From Lysinibacillus xylanilyticus (GTDB taxonomy: Bacteria; Bacillota; Bacilli; Bacillales_A; Planococcaceae), in contig NZ_MDDN01000017.1 of NCBI RefSeq assembly GCF_001708185.1, positions 1-64,000 of the forward strand: a stretch of DNA of 64,000 nt, given 5' to 3'. The stretch's first letter is position 1. Each line of letters begins with the position of its first letter. Shown piece after piece: positions 17,246 to 25,583 of this stretch. Position numbers and translations under genes: made by a program. The notes under the pieces were generated by a model that made no database searches, was not told the DNA's origin, and saw only the letters and a list, made by a program, of their open reading frames with translations.

Positions 17246-18706
17246 TTACAATCGATTAACCATTTCACGAGCTTCTTCGATATTGCGCATTTTATTATCC
17301 CAGCATTGTTGGCTTAAATCGACTGGATATTCCTCAGGATTCATGGCACGTTTATATTCATCCCATAACAATTCCAGATTTTCAGCTGCATAGTCGCGCA
17401 TTTCTTCCAAAGTAGGATTTTGATAATTAATTTCGCCATTTTTAATTACTTGCTGTTGTAAATTTTTTGCTTCAAAGTTCGTTACAAATTTTGATACAAA
17501 TGTATGAACAGGGTGGAACATTTTAATGCGCTCCTCTGATTGAGGATTTTCATCTTGCATCGTAATGTAATCTCCCTCTGCCTTGCCATTTTTTCGATCA
17601 ATAATGCGATAGACATTTTTAAGACCTGGTGTCGATACCTTTTCAGCATTCGCAGAAATTTTAATCGTATCTTCTAATTGTCCTTCGCTATTTTCAATAG
17701 CAACCATTTTATAAACTGCCCCTAAAGCAGGTTGGTCGTACGCTGTAATAAGCTTTGTGCCAATTCCCCACACATCGACTTTTGCACCTTGAGCTTTCAA
17801 GTTTAAGATTGTGTATTCATCTAAATCATTTGATACGATAATTTTAGCGTTTTGGAATCCTGCCTCATCTAACATACGACGAGCTTCTTTTGACAAGAAA
17901 GCTACATCTCCACTGTCTAAACGAATTCCAATAAAATTAATTTTGTCACCAAGCTCTTTAGCCACTTTGATCGCTGTTGGCACACCTGATTTTAACGTAT
18001 TGTAAGTATCCACAAGGAACACGCAATCACGATGACGTTTTGCATAAGCATGAAATGCATCATAATCATTTTTATAGGCCTGCACAAGTGCATGTGCATG
18101 AGTACCCGACACCGGTATATTAAAGAGTTTACCTGCACGAACGTTACTAGTTGAAGCAAATCCACCTATAAACGCTGCACGTGTTCCCCAAATTGCCGCA
18201 TCCATCTCTTGAGCGCGTCGCGTACCGAACTCCATCGCCGCCTCATTTTTTATAATTTGTTTAATGCGGCTAGCCTTTGTTGCAATTAAAGTTTGGTAGT
18301 TCACAATGTTAAGTAATGCTGTTTCAATTAGCTGCGCCTCTACTAATGGGGCTTCAATGCGGACAATTGGTTCATTAGCGAAAACAAGCTCTCCTTCTAC
18401 CATAGAATACATATCCCCTGTAAATCGAATATTCTTTAAATACTCGATAAAATCCTCTTTGTAACCAACTTCTTCACGCAAATACGCAATATCCGAATCA
18501 CTGAAGCGGAAATCACGTAAATACTCAAGCATTCTCTCTAATCCCGCAAAAATAGCATAACCATTGCCAAAAGGCAATTTTCTAAAATATAATTCAAAAA
18601 TTGCTTTTCTATTATGTATACCATCAGCCCAATACGACTCTGCCATATTGATTTGGTATAAGTCTGTGTGTAGCGCTAAGCTATCATCTGCATAGTTTGA
18701 TCTCAC
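17246..18706 (-). CDS. pncB: Nicotinate phosphoribosyltransferase
   Basis: The 486-residue enzyme begins at GTG behind AGAAGGGG. It has the NAPRT opening ALHTDLYQINMAESYW (about 11-26), FRKLPFGNGYAIFAGLE (about 42-58) and EFGTRRAQEMDAAIWGTRAA (about 160-179), which contains the active-site region of the family. The PRPP-binding part RLDSGDVAFLSKEAR is at about 262-276. It converts nicotinate and PRPP to nicotinate mononucleotide. Length fits the Bacillota type. It forms an operon with nadE and is divergent from glnK-amtB across a 310-base gap. Confidence 0.95.
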   Translation of the reverse strand: MRSNYADDSLALHTDLYQINMAESYWADGIHNRKAIFELYFRKLPFGNGYAIFAGLERMLEYLRDFRFSDSDIAYLREEVGYKEDFIEYLKNIRFTGDMYSMVEGELVFANEPIVRIEAPLVEAQLIETALLNIVNYQTLIATKASRIKQIIKNEAAMEFGTRRAQEMDAAIWGTRAAFIGGFASTSNVRAGKLFNIPVSGTHAHALVQAYKNDYDAFHAYAKRHRDCVFLVDTYNTLKSGVPTAIKVAKELGDKINFIGIRLDSGDVAFLSKEARRMLDEAGFQNAKIIVSNDLDEYTILNLKAQGAKVDVWGIGTKLITAYDQPALGAVYKMVAIENSEGQLEDTIKISANAEKVSTPGLKNVYRIIDRKNGKAEGDYITMQDENPQSEERIKMFHPVHTFVSKFVTNFEAKNLQQQVIKNGEINYQNPTLEEMRDYAAENLELLWDEYKRAMNPEEYPVDLSQQCWDNKMRNIEEAREMVNRL

Positions 18707-18791
18707 AAGAAACCCCTTCTTCCGCTTTGATAATTAGTCCTAGTATACACTATATACCCAAATTCTTGCGTTTTACATTCCTCTATTTTAA

Positions 18792-18808
18792 TGTGAGGTT
18801 TTCTCACA
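18792..18808. promoter_or_regulatory. TnrA/GlnR-type operator, upstream copy
   Basis: TGTGAGGTTTTCTCACA matches the consensus TGTNA-N7-TNACA perfectly and is a full palindrome. It lies 212 bases before the glnK ATG and 86 bases before the pncB start. TnrA and GlnR are the nitrogen regulators known to act on ammonium transporter operons in Bacillus. Confidence 0.85.
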
Positions 18809-18922
18809 TTAAAAATCAGAAAATTTCGAATCGTACACAATTTAGACACATTTTTTAGTACCGCTTTCATTCCCCTTATAAAAACCTTTTTCCTAAACTA
18901 GTACGAAATCCGAAATATACTA

Positions 18923-18939
18923 TGTAACAAAACATAACA
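18923..18939. promoter_or_regulatory. TnrA/GlnR-type operator, downstream copy
   Basis: TGTAACAAAACATAACA also fits TGTNA-N7-TNACA. It lies 80 bases before the glnK start. A TATTAT hexamer at 18942-18947 follows immediately and could be a -10 element, which would place this box inside the promoter rather than at an activating distance. Confidence 0.7.
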
Positions 18940-19019
18940 TGTATTATAAAAAAACCATTGCACTGTTTTTTATGCCGTTTTAACATGTAAATTAAAATTA
19001 CGACAAGGAGCTGGTAGTG

Positions 19020-19361
19020 ATGAAAAAAATAGAAGCAATCATTCGTCCCGAAGTTTTCGGTGCTGTTAGGGACGGACTGGCACAGGAAGGAATTGCAGGA
19101 CTAAGTGTTTCTGAAATAGCTGGCTGCGGGAAGCAATTAGGTCGGACTGGGTTATTTCGTGGAAATACCTATGAAATTGAATTTTTGCCAAAGTTGAAAT
19201 TAGAAATGATTGTTGATGATGAAAAAGTAGATCCTATTGTAGAAGTTTTATTACGTGATGCAGCAACCGGCAAGGTTGGAGACGGAAAAATCTTTATTTA
19301 TCCAGTAGAACAAGCAATTCGTATCCGCACAAAAGAAGTCGGATCGATTGCTGTAGAATAA
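19020..19361 (+). CDS. glnK: P-II nitrogen regulatory protein
   Basis: The 113-residue protein starts at ATG nine bases after AAGGAG; a GTG one codon earlier is possible. It shows the P-II opening MKKIEAIIRPE, the T-loop with a tyrosine at position 51 (GNTYEIEFLPK), the B-loop VGDGKIFIYPV (about 88-98) and the C-loop IRTKE. It senses ATP/ADP and 2-oxoglutarate and blocks AmtB, and in Bacillus it also interacts with TnrA. It is 13 bases upstream of amtB, so the two are co-transcribed. The order glnK-amtB is reversed compared with Bacillus subtilis. Confidence 0.95.
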   Translation: MKKIEAIIRPEVFGAVRDGLAQEGIAGLSVSEIAGCGKQLGRTGLFRGNTYEIEFLPKLKLEMIVDDEKVDPIVEVLLRDAATGKVGDGKIFIYPVEQAIRIRTKEVGSIAVE

Positions 19362-19374
19362 GGAGGGCACATAT

Positions 19375-20670
19375 ATGGATGAAGTAATATTATCTGTAAA
19401 TTTAGTTTGGGTAATGCTCGGTACAGTTTTAGTATTCTTTATGCACGCTGGTTTTGCTATGGTTGAGGCTGGCTTTACGCGTTCAAAAAACGCAGTCAAT
19501 ATTATTATGAAAAATTTCCTTACTATTTCACTTGGCGGTATTGTCTATTTTCTATGTGGGTACGCTATTATGTTTGGTGATTCAGCTGGCGGTTTCTTCG
19601 GTACAAGTGGCTTTGCTTTAAATGGTGTAGATGATCTTTCCTTCTTTATCTTCCAAACGATGTTTGCTGCAACTGGAGCAACAATTTTATCTGGAGCAGT
19701 GGCGGAGCGTACTAATATCTTTGCTTATATCGGTGTTATTATTCTCATGTCATCACTTGTTTATCCTGTTGTTGGCCATTGGGTGTGGAGTGATCAAGGT
19801 TGGTTAACAGATCTTGGCTTTGTTGACTTCGCAGGATCTACCGCTGTTCACTTAACAGGTGCAGTTGCGGCACTTATAGCAGCAGTCATGGTTGGTCCTC
19901 GTCTTGGAAAATATGAAAATGGTCGTGTTAACGTTATTACAGGACATAGTATCCCATTAGGAGCTCTAGGTGTATTTTTACTTTGGTTTGGTTGGTTCGG
20001 CTTCAATGGTGCTTCTACATTTGCCGCTGATCCTAAACTTGTTCCTATTGTAATCGCAAATACATTTTTCGCAGCAGCTGCTGGAGTTGTCGCAACTGCC
20101 TTTTATACGCAGTTTCGATATGGTCATATTGATGGTTCACTAACATTAAACGGTGCTTTAGCAGGGCTCGTGGCTATTACTGCCGGGGCTGCTACTGTTA
20201 GTATTATTGGTTCAATCATGATCGGCTTGATTGCTGCTCCATTATTAGTTGAGGGTGTCCGCTTTATTGAATGGAAATTAAAAGTTGATGATCCTGTGGG
20301 GGCAATTGCTGTACACGGTATCTGTGGTGCTTGGGGTACCCTAGCAGTTGGCTTGTTTGATATTGGTGGTCGAGGGTTATTTTATGGAGGAGGCTTTGGC
20401 CTATTAGGTGTGCAAGCAATTGGCGTTATTGCTACAATTGCCTGGGTTAGCGTTTCAGTAACAGCTGGTTTATTTATCATAAAAGCATTTGTGCCATTAC
20501 GTGTTTCTTCTGAAGAAGAAGTCTCTGGCCTAGATGTCATCGAACACGGCGCTCCAGCTTATGAATTTCAGGATATTTTCAAAGGCTCTGCCGTACGAGG
20601 AGAAACATTTGCACATCGTTTAACTCATTTCGGTAAAACACACACCGTTGTCCAAGAAGAACATGTATAG
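19375..20670 (+). CDS. amtB: Ammonium transporter AmtB/NrgA
   Basis: The 431-residue protein has about eleven membrane helices and Amt signatures: AGFAMVEAGFTRSKNAVNI (about 26-44) near the start, DFAGSTAVHLTGAVAAL (about 150-166) with the first pore histidine region, FNGAST, and DDPVGAIAVHGICGAWG (about 306-322) with another pore histidine. It moves ammonium across the cytoplasmic membrane when nitrogen is scarce. The adjacent glnK product should gate it, and the TnrA-type boxes upstream explain its control. A terminator follows. Confidence 0.97.
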   Translation: MDEVILSVNLVWVMLGTVLVFFMHAGFAMVEAGFTRSKNAVNIIMKNFLTISLGGIVYFLCGYAIMFGDSAGGFFGTSGFALNGVDDLSFFIFQTMFAATGATILSGAVAERTNIFAYIGVIILMSSLVYPVVGHWVWSDQGWLTDLGFVDFAGSTAVHLTGAVAALIAAVMVGPRLGKYENGRVNVITGHSIPLGALGVFLLWFGWFGFNGASTFAADPKLVPIVIANTFFAAAAGVVATAFYTQFRYGHIDGSLTLNGALAGLVAITAGAATVSIIGSIMIGLIAAPLLVEGVRFIEWKLKVDDPVGAIAVHGICGAWGTLAVGLFDIGGRGLFYGGGFGLLGVQAIGVIATIAWVSVSVTAGLFIIKAFVPLRVSSEEEVSGLDVIEHGAPAYEFQDIFKGSAVRGETFAHRLTHFGKTHTVVQEEHV

Positions 20671-20703
20671 TGTCCAGCAAGTTTTACTCCTTCTCAACAA
20701 AGA

Positions 20704-20743
20704 ACAAGCATGTGCATAAGAAACAACTTATGCACATGCTTGT
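20704..20743 (+). terminator. Bidirectional terminator between amtB and ogt
   Basis: ACAAGCATGTGCATAAG pairs perfectly with CTTATGCACATGCTTGT around AAACAA. It lies between two convergent genes and ends at the ogt stop codon, so it can serve both. Confidence 0.88.
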
Positions 20744-21244
20744 TTATACTCTCTCTAGCTCAAGTAAAAATTCTTTCATCGCTAATCCACTACGAAAACC
20801 TGTTAGCTTACCATTTTTTCCAATCACACGATGACACGGAATAATCGCTAATATAGGATTGGCACCTATAGCACTACCTACAGCTCTTACCGCTTTCGGA
20901 TTCCCGATGCGATGTGCAATGTCTGAGTACGTTGCAGTTGCACCGTATGGCAGCTCCTTTAAGGCATCCCATACTGCTAGTTGAAACGGAGTCCCTTTGA
21001 CATGTATCGGCAAATCAAATTCAGTAAGCTCTCCATTAAAATAAGCTGTTAATTGCTTTATATAAGGTTGTAACTTTACTTTATGTTCTTCAAAGCGATA
21101 GCCTTTAAATGGCTTTTTCGCCCACACTTCTACCTCGTCAAACGATACATTTGGTGTTCCGATATATACAAGACCTTCATCTGAGGCAACGATATACATA
21201 GTGCCCTGTGCATATGTTAGTGTATCTACGTATAATACATCCAT
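20744..21244 (-). CDS. ogt: Methylated-DNA--protein-cysteine methyltransferase
   Basis: The 166-residue protein shows the active-site motif IIPCHRVIGKNG (about 134-145) with the acceptor cysteine, and AIGANPILAI just before it, plus the wing and DNA-contact part GATATYSDIAHRIGNPKAVRAVG. It repairs O6-alkylguanine in DNA by taking the alkyl group onto the cysteine and is used once. Length and domain order match Ogt rather than the longer Ada. It stands alone, convergent with amtB. Confidence 0.95.
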   Translation of the reverse strand: MDVLYVDTLTYAQGTMYIVASDEGLVYIGTPNVSFDEVEVWAKKPFKGYRFEEHKVKLQPYIKQLTAYFNGELTEFDLPIHVKGTPFQLAVWDALKELPYGATATYSDIAHRIGNPKAVRAVGSAIGANPILAIIPCHRVIGKNGKLTGFRSGLAMKEFLLELERV

Positions 21245-21304
21245 TCCCTGCTCCCCTTACATTCATAATCATCAAATTCTACAAAATGTAAAAATGTAAA
21301 ACGG

Positions 21305-21333
21305 CTGTAGCTCTCCATAATTTCATGCTACAG
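21305..21333. repeat. Inverted repeat ahead of fetA
   Basis: CTGTAGC (21305-21311) and GCTACAG (21327-21333) form a hairpin or operator 36 bases before the exporter gene. It may be a regulator site or leader hairpin; no T-run of terminator quality follows. Confidence 0.45.
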
Positions 21334-21368
21334 TTATTTTACTTACTATTATAAAGGAGTTCAACTAT

Positions 21369-22100
21369 ATGAATATGTTATACGAGCCTGCTATTCACTT
21401 TCAACAGGTCAGCTTTTCAGCAAATAACAAAACGATATTAAAAGCGATTACGGGGTCATTCCCTAAAGGCAAAATCACAACTTTAGTTGGTCCTTCAGGT
21501 GCTGGTAAAACAACACTGCTTAAATTATGTAATGGTCTGTTAACGCCAACAGATGGTCAAATATTAATTGATAATCAATCTATTTCTACATACGAACCAA
21601 CTACTTTAAGAAAGCATGTAGGCATCGCTCTTCAAGCCGCACCCATGATAGCAGGCACAGTGTTTGAAAATTTTGCACTTCCTCGTTCGTTACAAGAAAA
21701 AAAACTGACAAAGCAAGAAGCCATTCAATATTTACAAGATGTTGGATTAGATCAAAGCTTTTTACAACGTCCTACAAACGGGTTATCAGGCGGACAACGG
21801 CAAAAGGTCTCTATTGCCCGAACACTTATTAATCAATCTTCTATTTTATTGTTAGACGAAATCACATCTGCACTAGACCGTCAATCCGTGCAGGAAATTG
21901 AGACACTTATTGCTTCTATCAATAAAAAATACAATGTCACAATGATTTGGATAACACATAATTTACAGCAAGCATTAACAATTGGGCATTATACTTGGGT
22001 CATGATGGATGGTGAGCTAATTGAAACAGGAAAAAGCTCCTTACTAAACGCCCCTACAGATCCACGTGTCGCAGAATTTGTACAGGGGGTAAATGCATGA
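21369..22100 (+). CDS. fetA: ABC exporter ATPase of the FetA/YbbL type
   Basis: The 243-residue ATPase carries Walker A GPSGAGKTTLLKL (about 41-53), the Q-loop GIALQAAPMIAGTV, signature LSGGQRQKVSIA (about 140-151) and Walker B SILLLDEITSALD (about 160-172). Translation is coupled to the next gene, as the ATG of the permease overlaps its stop by four bases. The pairing with a UPF0014 permease identifies the FetAB family, which exports iron in Escherichia coli and protects against peroxide stress. Function in this organism is by family. Confidence 0.85.
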   Translation: MNMLYEPAIHFQQVSFSANNKTILKAITGSFPKGKITTLVGPSGAGKTTLLKLCNGLLTPTDGQILIDNQSISTYEPTTLRKHVGIALQAAPMIAGTVFENFALPRSLQEKKLTKQEAIQYLQDVGLDQSFLQRPTNGLSGGQRQKVSIARTLINQSSILLLDEITSALDRQSVQEIETLIASINKKYNVTMIWITHNLQQALTIGHYTWVMMDGELIETGKSSLLNAPTDPRVAEFVQGVNA

Positions 22101-22849
22101 CCTATATATCACTTTCCCTAACATTAATTTTTGTTTTTATCCCACTGTTACTGTCTAAAACGTTAAAGCTTGGACTTGAAAAAGATACAATCCTTGCAAC
22201 AATACGTTCAATTATTCAACTGCTTGCAGTAGGCTATATTTTAAAATTTGTTTTTGATGCCCAAAGCTATATGTATATTTTTCTTATGGTTGCATTAATG
22301 ATCGTAGTAGCAACATTAAATGCTCGCAAAAAAGGAAAGGGTATTAAAGGCATCACATGGAAAATAGCACTAACTCTTATTGTAATAGAATTTGTTACAC
22401 AAGGTGTATTGCTTGGCTTTAATATTGTTCCAGCAACTGCACAATATATTATTCCAATTAGTGGTATGATGATTGGCAACTCAATGGTATTATCTATTTT
22501 ATTTTTAAATCGTTTTACAGCAGAAATTACAAGTCACCAAAATGAAATTGAGTTAATTTTATCCCTTGGAGGCACACCAAAACAAGCAATTCATCGACAG
22601 CTAATTAATGCGGTAAAAGCAAGTATGATTCCTACAATCGAAAGCCAAAAAACGATTGGTCTCGTACAATTGCCAGGTATGATGAGCGGCCAAATAATTG
22701 GTGGTGCAGACCCTATTCAAGCAGTGCAATTTCAACTCCTAATCATTTTCGCCCTTCTAACAACTGCGACATTATCGAGCATAATGATAGGTTTTTTAAG
22801 CTATCCTGCACTTTTTAATGAACGCATGCAACTACTCGAAATGAAATAA
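22097..22849 (+). CDS. fetB: ABC exporter permease of the FetB/YbbM type (UPF0014)
   Basis: This 250-residue protein has six or seven membrane helices and the UPF0014 markers ISGMMIGNSMVLSILFLNRF (about 127-146), LSLGGTPKQAIH and QTIGLVQLPGMMSGQIIGG-type sequence (about 190-206). Together with the ATPase it should export iron, or another metal, from the cytosol. The gene overlaps its partner by four bases. A weak inverted repeat lies ahead of the operon, but no Fur-like box is clear. Confidence 0.88.
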   Translation: MTYISLSLTLIFVFIPLLLSKTLKLGLEKDTILATIRSIIQLLAVGYILKFVFDAQSYMYIFLMVALMIVVATLNARKKGKGIKGITWKIALTLIVIEFVTQGVLLGFNIVPATAQYIIPISGMMIGNSMVLSILFLNRFTAEITSHQNEIELILSLGGTPKQAIHRQLINAVKASMIPTIESQKTIGLVQLPGMMSGQIIGGADPIQAVQFQLLIIFALLTTATLSSIMIGFLSYPALFNERMQLLEMK

Positions 22850-22885
22850 TTGTTATGGTGAAATCAATATATATTTTCTAAATTA

Positions 22886-22894
22886 TGTTATACT
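22886..22894 (+). promoter_or_regulatory. Candidate extended -10 promoter of putB
   Basis: TGTTATACT, an extended -10 form, lies 30 bases before the start codon. No convincing -35 is visible at the expected distance. Confidence 0.4.
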
Positions 22895-22923
22895 AAGAAG
22901 AAAATGCAGTGAGGAGAATGACC

Positions 22924-23898
22924 ATGTTATTACGCGATTTTTTCATCCACTTATCTGAAAACCAACTATTAAATAGTTCTGCCAAAAAATACGGTCTAAA
23001 ATTAGGAGCACAAAATGTAGTAGCTGGTACAAATATTGAAGAAACAATTGCAAGCATCAAAGAACTTAATGCACATAATATCTCTTGCACAGTAGATAAT
23101 TTAGGGGAATTTGTTTCAACTGAAGAAGAAGCAACGAAAGCTAAAGAACAAATCCTTGCTGTTATTGAAGCTATTCATGAAAACAGTGTTAACGCACATA
23201 TTTCGTTAAAGCCCTCTCAATTAGGCTTAGATATTGATGTTGATTTTTGCTACGACAATTTATATGAGATTGTAGAAAAAGCAGCAGCATATGATATATT
23301 TGTTAACTTTGATATGGAAGACTACGGTCGTTTACAAACTTCCTTTGATATGGTTGAAGAGCTATCCAAAACTTTTAATAATGTGGGTACTGTTATCCAA
23401 TCTTACTTTTACCGTGCAAAAGACGATATCGAAAAATTCAAAAACTATCGTCTACGTATCGTAAAAGGTGCTTATAAAGAACCTGTAGAAGTTGCTTTCC
23501 AAGATAAATTAGATATCGATTTAAACTTCATTGAGTTAATCGAATATCATTTACTAAACGGTAAATTTACGTCCATCGCAACACATGACCATAATGTGAT
23601 TGCTCACGTAAAACGATTTGTAGCAGACAATAATATTCCGCTCGATAAATTCGAATTCCAAATGCTTTACGGCTTCCGTACAGATATGCAAAAAGAGCTT
23701 GCTAAAGAAGGCTATAATTTCTGTGTATATGTACCATTCGGTGAAGATTGGTACGGCTACTTTATGCGCCGTTTAGCAGAGCGTCCTCAAAACATTAATC
23801 TTGTGACAAAGCAAGTATTTACGAAAAAAACGAACACAGTCCTTGCTGTAGCAGCAGGTGCATTCGTTCTTGGACGTTTAACAAAACGTAAGAAATAA
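22924..23898 (+). CDS. putB: Proline dehydrogenase
   Basis: I start at ATG 22924, seven bases after GAGGAG; two earlier in-frame starts lie upstream of or against that site. The 324-residue monofunctional enzyme shows the proline oxidase barrel with SLKPSQLGLDID (about 99-110), NFDMEDYG (about 135-142), RLRIVKGAYKEP (about 180-191), ATHDHNVI and EFQMLYGFRTDMQKELA (about 243-259), and VPFGEDWYGYFMRRLAERPQN. It oxidises proline to pyrroline-5-carboxylate with FAD. The last 25 residues form a hydrophobic helix and a KRKK end, which suggests tail anchoring to the membrane. No P5C dehydrogenase gene is adjacent. Confidence 0.93.
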   Translation: MLLRDFFIHLSENQLLNSSAKKYGLKLGAQNVVAGTNIEETIASIKELNAHNISCTVDNLGEFVSTEEEATKAKEQILAVIEAIHENSVNAHISLKPSQLGLDIDVDFCYDNLYEIVEKAAAYDIFVNFDMEDYGRLQTSFDMVEELSKTFNNVGTVIQSYFYRAKDDIEKFKNYRLRIVKGAYKEPVEVAFQDKLDIDLNFIELIEYHLLNGKFTSIATHDHNVIAHVKRFVADNNIPLDKFEFQMLYGFRTDMQKELAKEGYNFCVYVPFGEDWYGYFMRRLAERPQNINLVTKQVFTKKTNTVLAVAAGAFVLGRLTKRKK

Positions 23899-23913
23899 GG
23901 TTTATATATAAAG

Positions 23914-23952
23914 AAGCCAGAAGCTTAGTCGAATAAGCTTCTGGCTTTAGTT
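23914..23952 (+). terminator. Intrinsic terminator after putB
   Basis: AAGCCAGAAGCTTA pairs with TAAGCTTCTGGCTT around a five-base loop, followed by TAGTTTT. Confidence 0.9.
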
Positions 23953-24199
23953 TTGGCTATTTAAAAAGGCTATACGGTGAAAATAACTTGTTACAATTTG
24001 TTCCTCTAACCTAAAGTTGCTCTAATATTTACATAGGCAATTCTCAAGCCTCTTTCCCCACTGCGTTCAGTTTAGAGCAGTAAGACGCCCTCCTCAAAAT
24101 TCTGTGAAAGCAAAGAATATAGGCTGGAGGTTAACTGCCCGATTTGTGAAGATTAATCATCAGCGGAGATGAAGAACCCCCACTGATTGAAGTTTCACT
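23953..24199. other. Structured, unexplained intergenic segment
   Basis: No gene is visible. The second half is less AT-rich than its surroundings and can fold: CCTCC (around 24092) can pair with GGAGG (around 24126), and ATCAGCGG (24159-24166) with CCCCACTGAT (about 24178-24187), just after the stop codon of the following minus-strand gene. It could be a 3' UTR structure or a repeat. Confidence 0.45.
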
Positions 24200-24766
24200 T
24201 TATTCAACATGTAAAGCAATAGTTGAAACAATTGTTTCTGCTGCGTACTCCCATTTACCATCAATATAGCTTCCTAGTTTTTGCCCAAGCTCTTGTATCA
24301 TTTCTAGCGTAATCGGGATATCATTTTTTTCTGCTAATGTAGCAATAAATGGAGCTGATAAACTTGTCCATCCACCTCGATCAATTTTGATCTCCACTTT
24401 TTTTACTTCTCCGTTTTCTTTTTCAATATGGTAGTATAGCTGATCATCTGGACGCCAACTTAAATGATGGGAGATCTGACCATCTACTACTGTTAGTTCA
24501 TTTTTTTTCGTAATACCAGCTGGTTTTACATTAAATTCATGACCTAGTACATTTAGTTTTTTAATTTCAGGGCCGCCTAACGCTGCCTGAACAGCTTTGT
24601 CCATACTATTTTGTAATGGGATAGATGTCTCTGTCTCTGTCTCAACTACTGGATTAACCATCTCATTGCTTGCAGCAAAAGCGGCTGAAGGATATGCGCT
24701 AGTCACGGCAAATGTTGTTGCTAATAATGCTGTTGATGTAACTTTCATAATTTTTCTCATAATCAT
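24200..24766 (-). CDS. Secreted protein of unknown function
   Basis: I prefer ATG 24766, six bases after GGAAGG, over an ATG abutting that site. The 188-residue product has a clear signal peptide (basic start, TALLATTFAVTSAYPSAAFAA, cut after AFA-A). The mature part is soluble, with HLSWRPDDQLYYHIEKENGEVKKVEI (about 105-130) suggesting a small beta sheet and a helical end. I do not recognise the family and see no catalytic motif, lipobox or wall anchor. It is a lone gene upstream of a structured 3' region. Confidence 0.75.
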   Translation of the reverse strand: MIMRKIMKVTSTALLATTFAVTSAYPSAAFAASNEMVNPVVETETETSIPLQNSMDKAVQAALGGPEIKKLNVLGHEFNVKPAGITKKNELTVVDGQISHHLSWRPDDQLYYHIEKENGEVKKVEIKIDRGGWTSLSAPFIATLAEKNDIPITLEMIQELGQKLGSYIDGKWEYAAETIVSTIALHVE

Positions 24767-24853
24767 TTTCATCCTTCCTATTAAAACATTTATAGTTTTC
24801 TAAATATTATCATTTGTAGTCAAAATATACAATATCCTAATATATTTTTTTAT

Positions 24854-24895
24854 GACAAAAGGCACTGAATTTAAAATAATTCAATGCCTTTTGTC
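24854..24895. terminator. Inverted repeat after desR, possible terminator
   Basis: GACAAAAGGCA-TGAATT pairs with AATTCA-TGCCTTTTGTC. It lies downstream of desR on the minus strand but is followed there by ATAAAAAAA rather than a T-run, while the plus strand reading has TATTTTTAA. It may serve either strand weakly. Confidence 0.55.
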
Positions 24896-24955
24896 TATTT
24901 TTAATCTATACATCCCCTTAGGTATAAGGGTATTCACGATAACTTCTTAAGCTAC

Positions 24956-25567
24956 TTATTTATTCCAGCCTTTTTCTTTAAAGCGGGCAATGGCTTCAAT
25001 ACGATTCCCAACATTTAATTTTTCTAAAATAGTGGAGATATAATTTCGAACAGTCCCTGCCGATAAAAATAATTCTGCTGCAATTTCTTTTGTCGTTTTT
25101 CCCTCTGCAACAAGTGTCAGCACCTGACTCTCACGTTCAGTTAAAGGATTTTCACTATCATCCTCATAAACAAAATCAACGAGTTCAGGCGCATAAATTC
25201 TTTTACCATCCATAATTGTGCGAATGGCACTGACCAATTCTTCTATCGGACTATCCTTTAAAAGATAGCCTCGAACACTGGCCTTTCGTGCACGCTCAAA
25301 ATAACCAGGCCTCGCAAATGTCGTTAATATAATTACTTTACAATCGGAACCAGAGCCATGCAGCTCCTCGGCAGCATCCAGTCCTGTTTTCAATGGCATT
25401 TCAATATCCATAATACAAATATCAGGCTGATGCTCTTCTACAAGCGCCAATGCCTCCTCACCATTTTTTGCTAAGCCGACGACCTCCATATCATCCTCCA
25501 TACTAAGTAAAGAACGAAGTGCGCCTAATAGCATACCTTGATCTTCAGCAATTACAATTCGTATCAT
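24956..25567 (-). CDS. desR: Response regulator DesR (NarL/LuxR type)
   Basis: The 203-residue protein has a receiver domain with the acidic pair AEDQ at 7-9, the phosphoacceptor Asp54 in CIMDIEMP, and Thr/Lys at about 81 and 103 (LLKDSP). A LuxR-type helix-turn-helix closes the protein (LTERESQVLTLVAEGKTTKEIA to LFLSAGTVRNYIS, about 137-170). It follows desK by 16 bases and forms with Des and DesK the known cold/membrane-fluidity circuit. Phosphorylated DesR should activate des. Confidence 0.9.
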   Translation of the reverse strand: MIRIVIAEDQGMLLGALRSLLSMEDDMEVVGLAKNGEEALALVEEHQPDICIMDIEMPLKTGLDAAEELHGSGSDCKVIILTTFARPGYFERARKASVRGYLLKDSPIEELVSAIRTIMDGKRIYAPELVDFVYEDDSENPLTERESQVLTLVAEGKTTKEIAAELFLSAGTVRNYISTILEKLNVGNRIEAIARFKEKGWNK

Positions 25568-25583
25568 GTCACAACCCTCTTTT

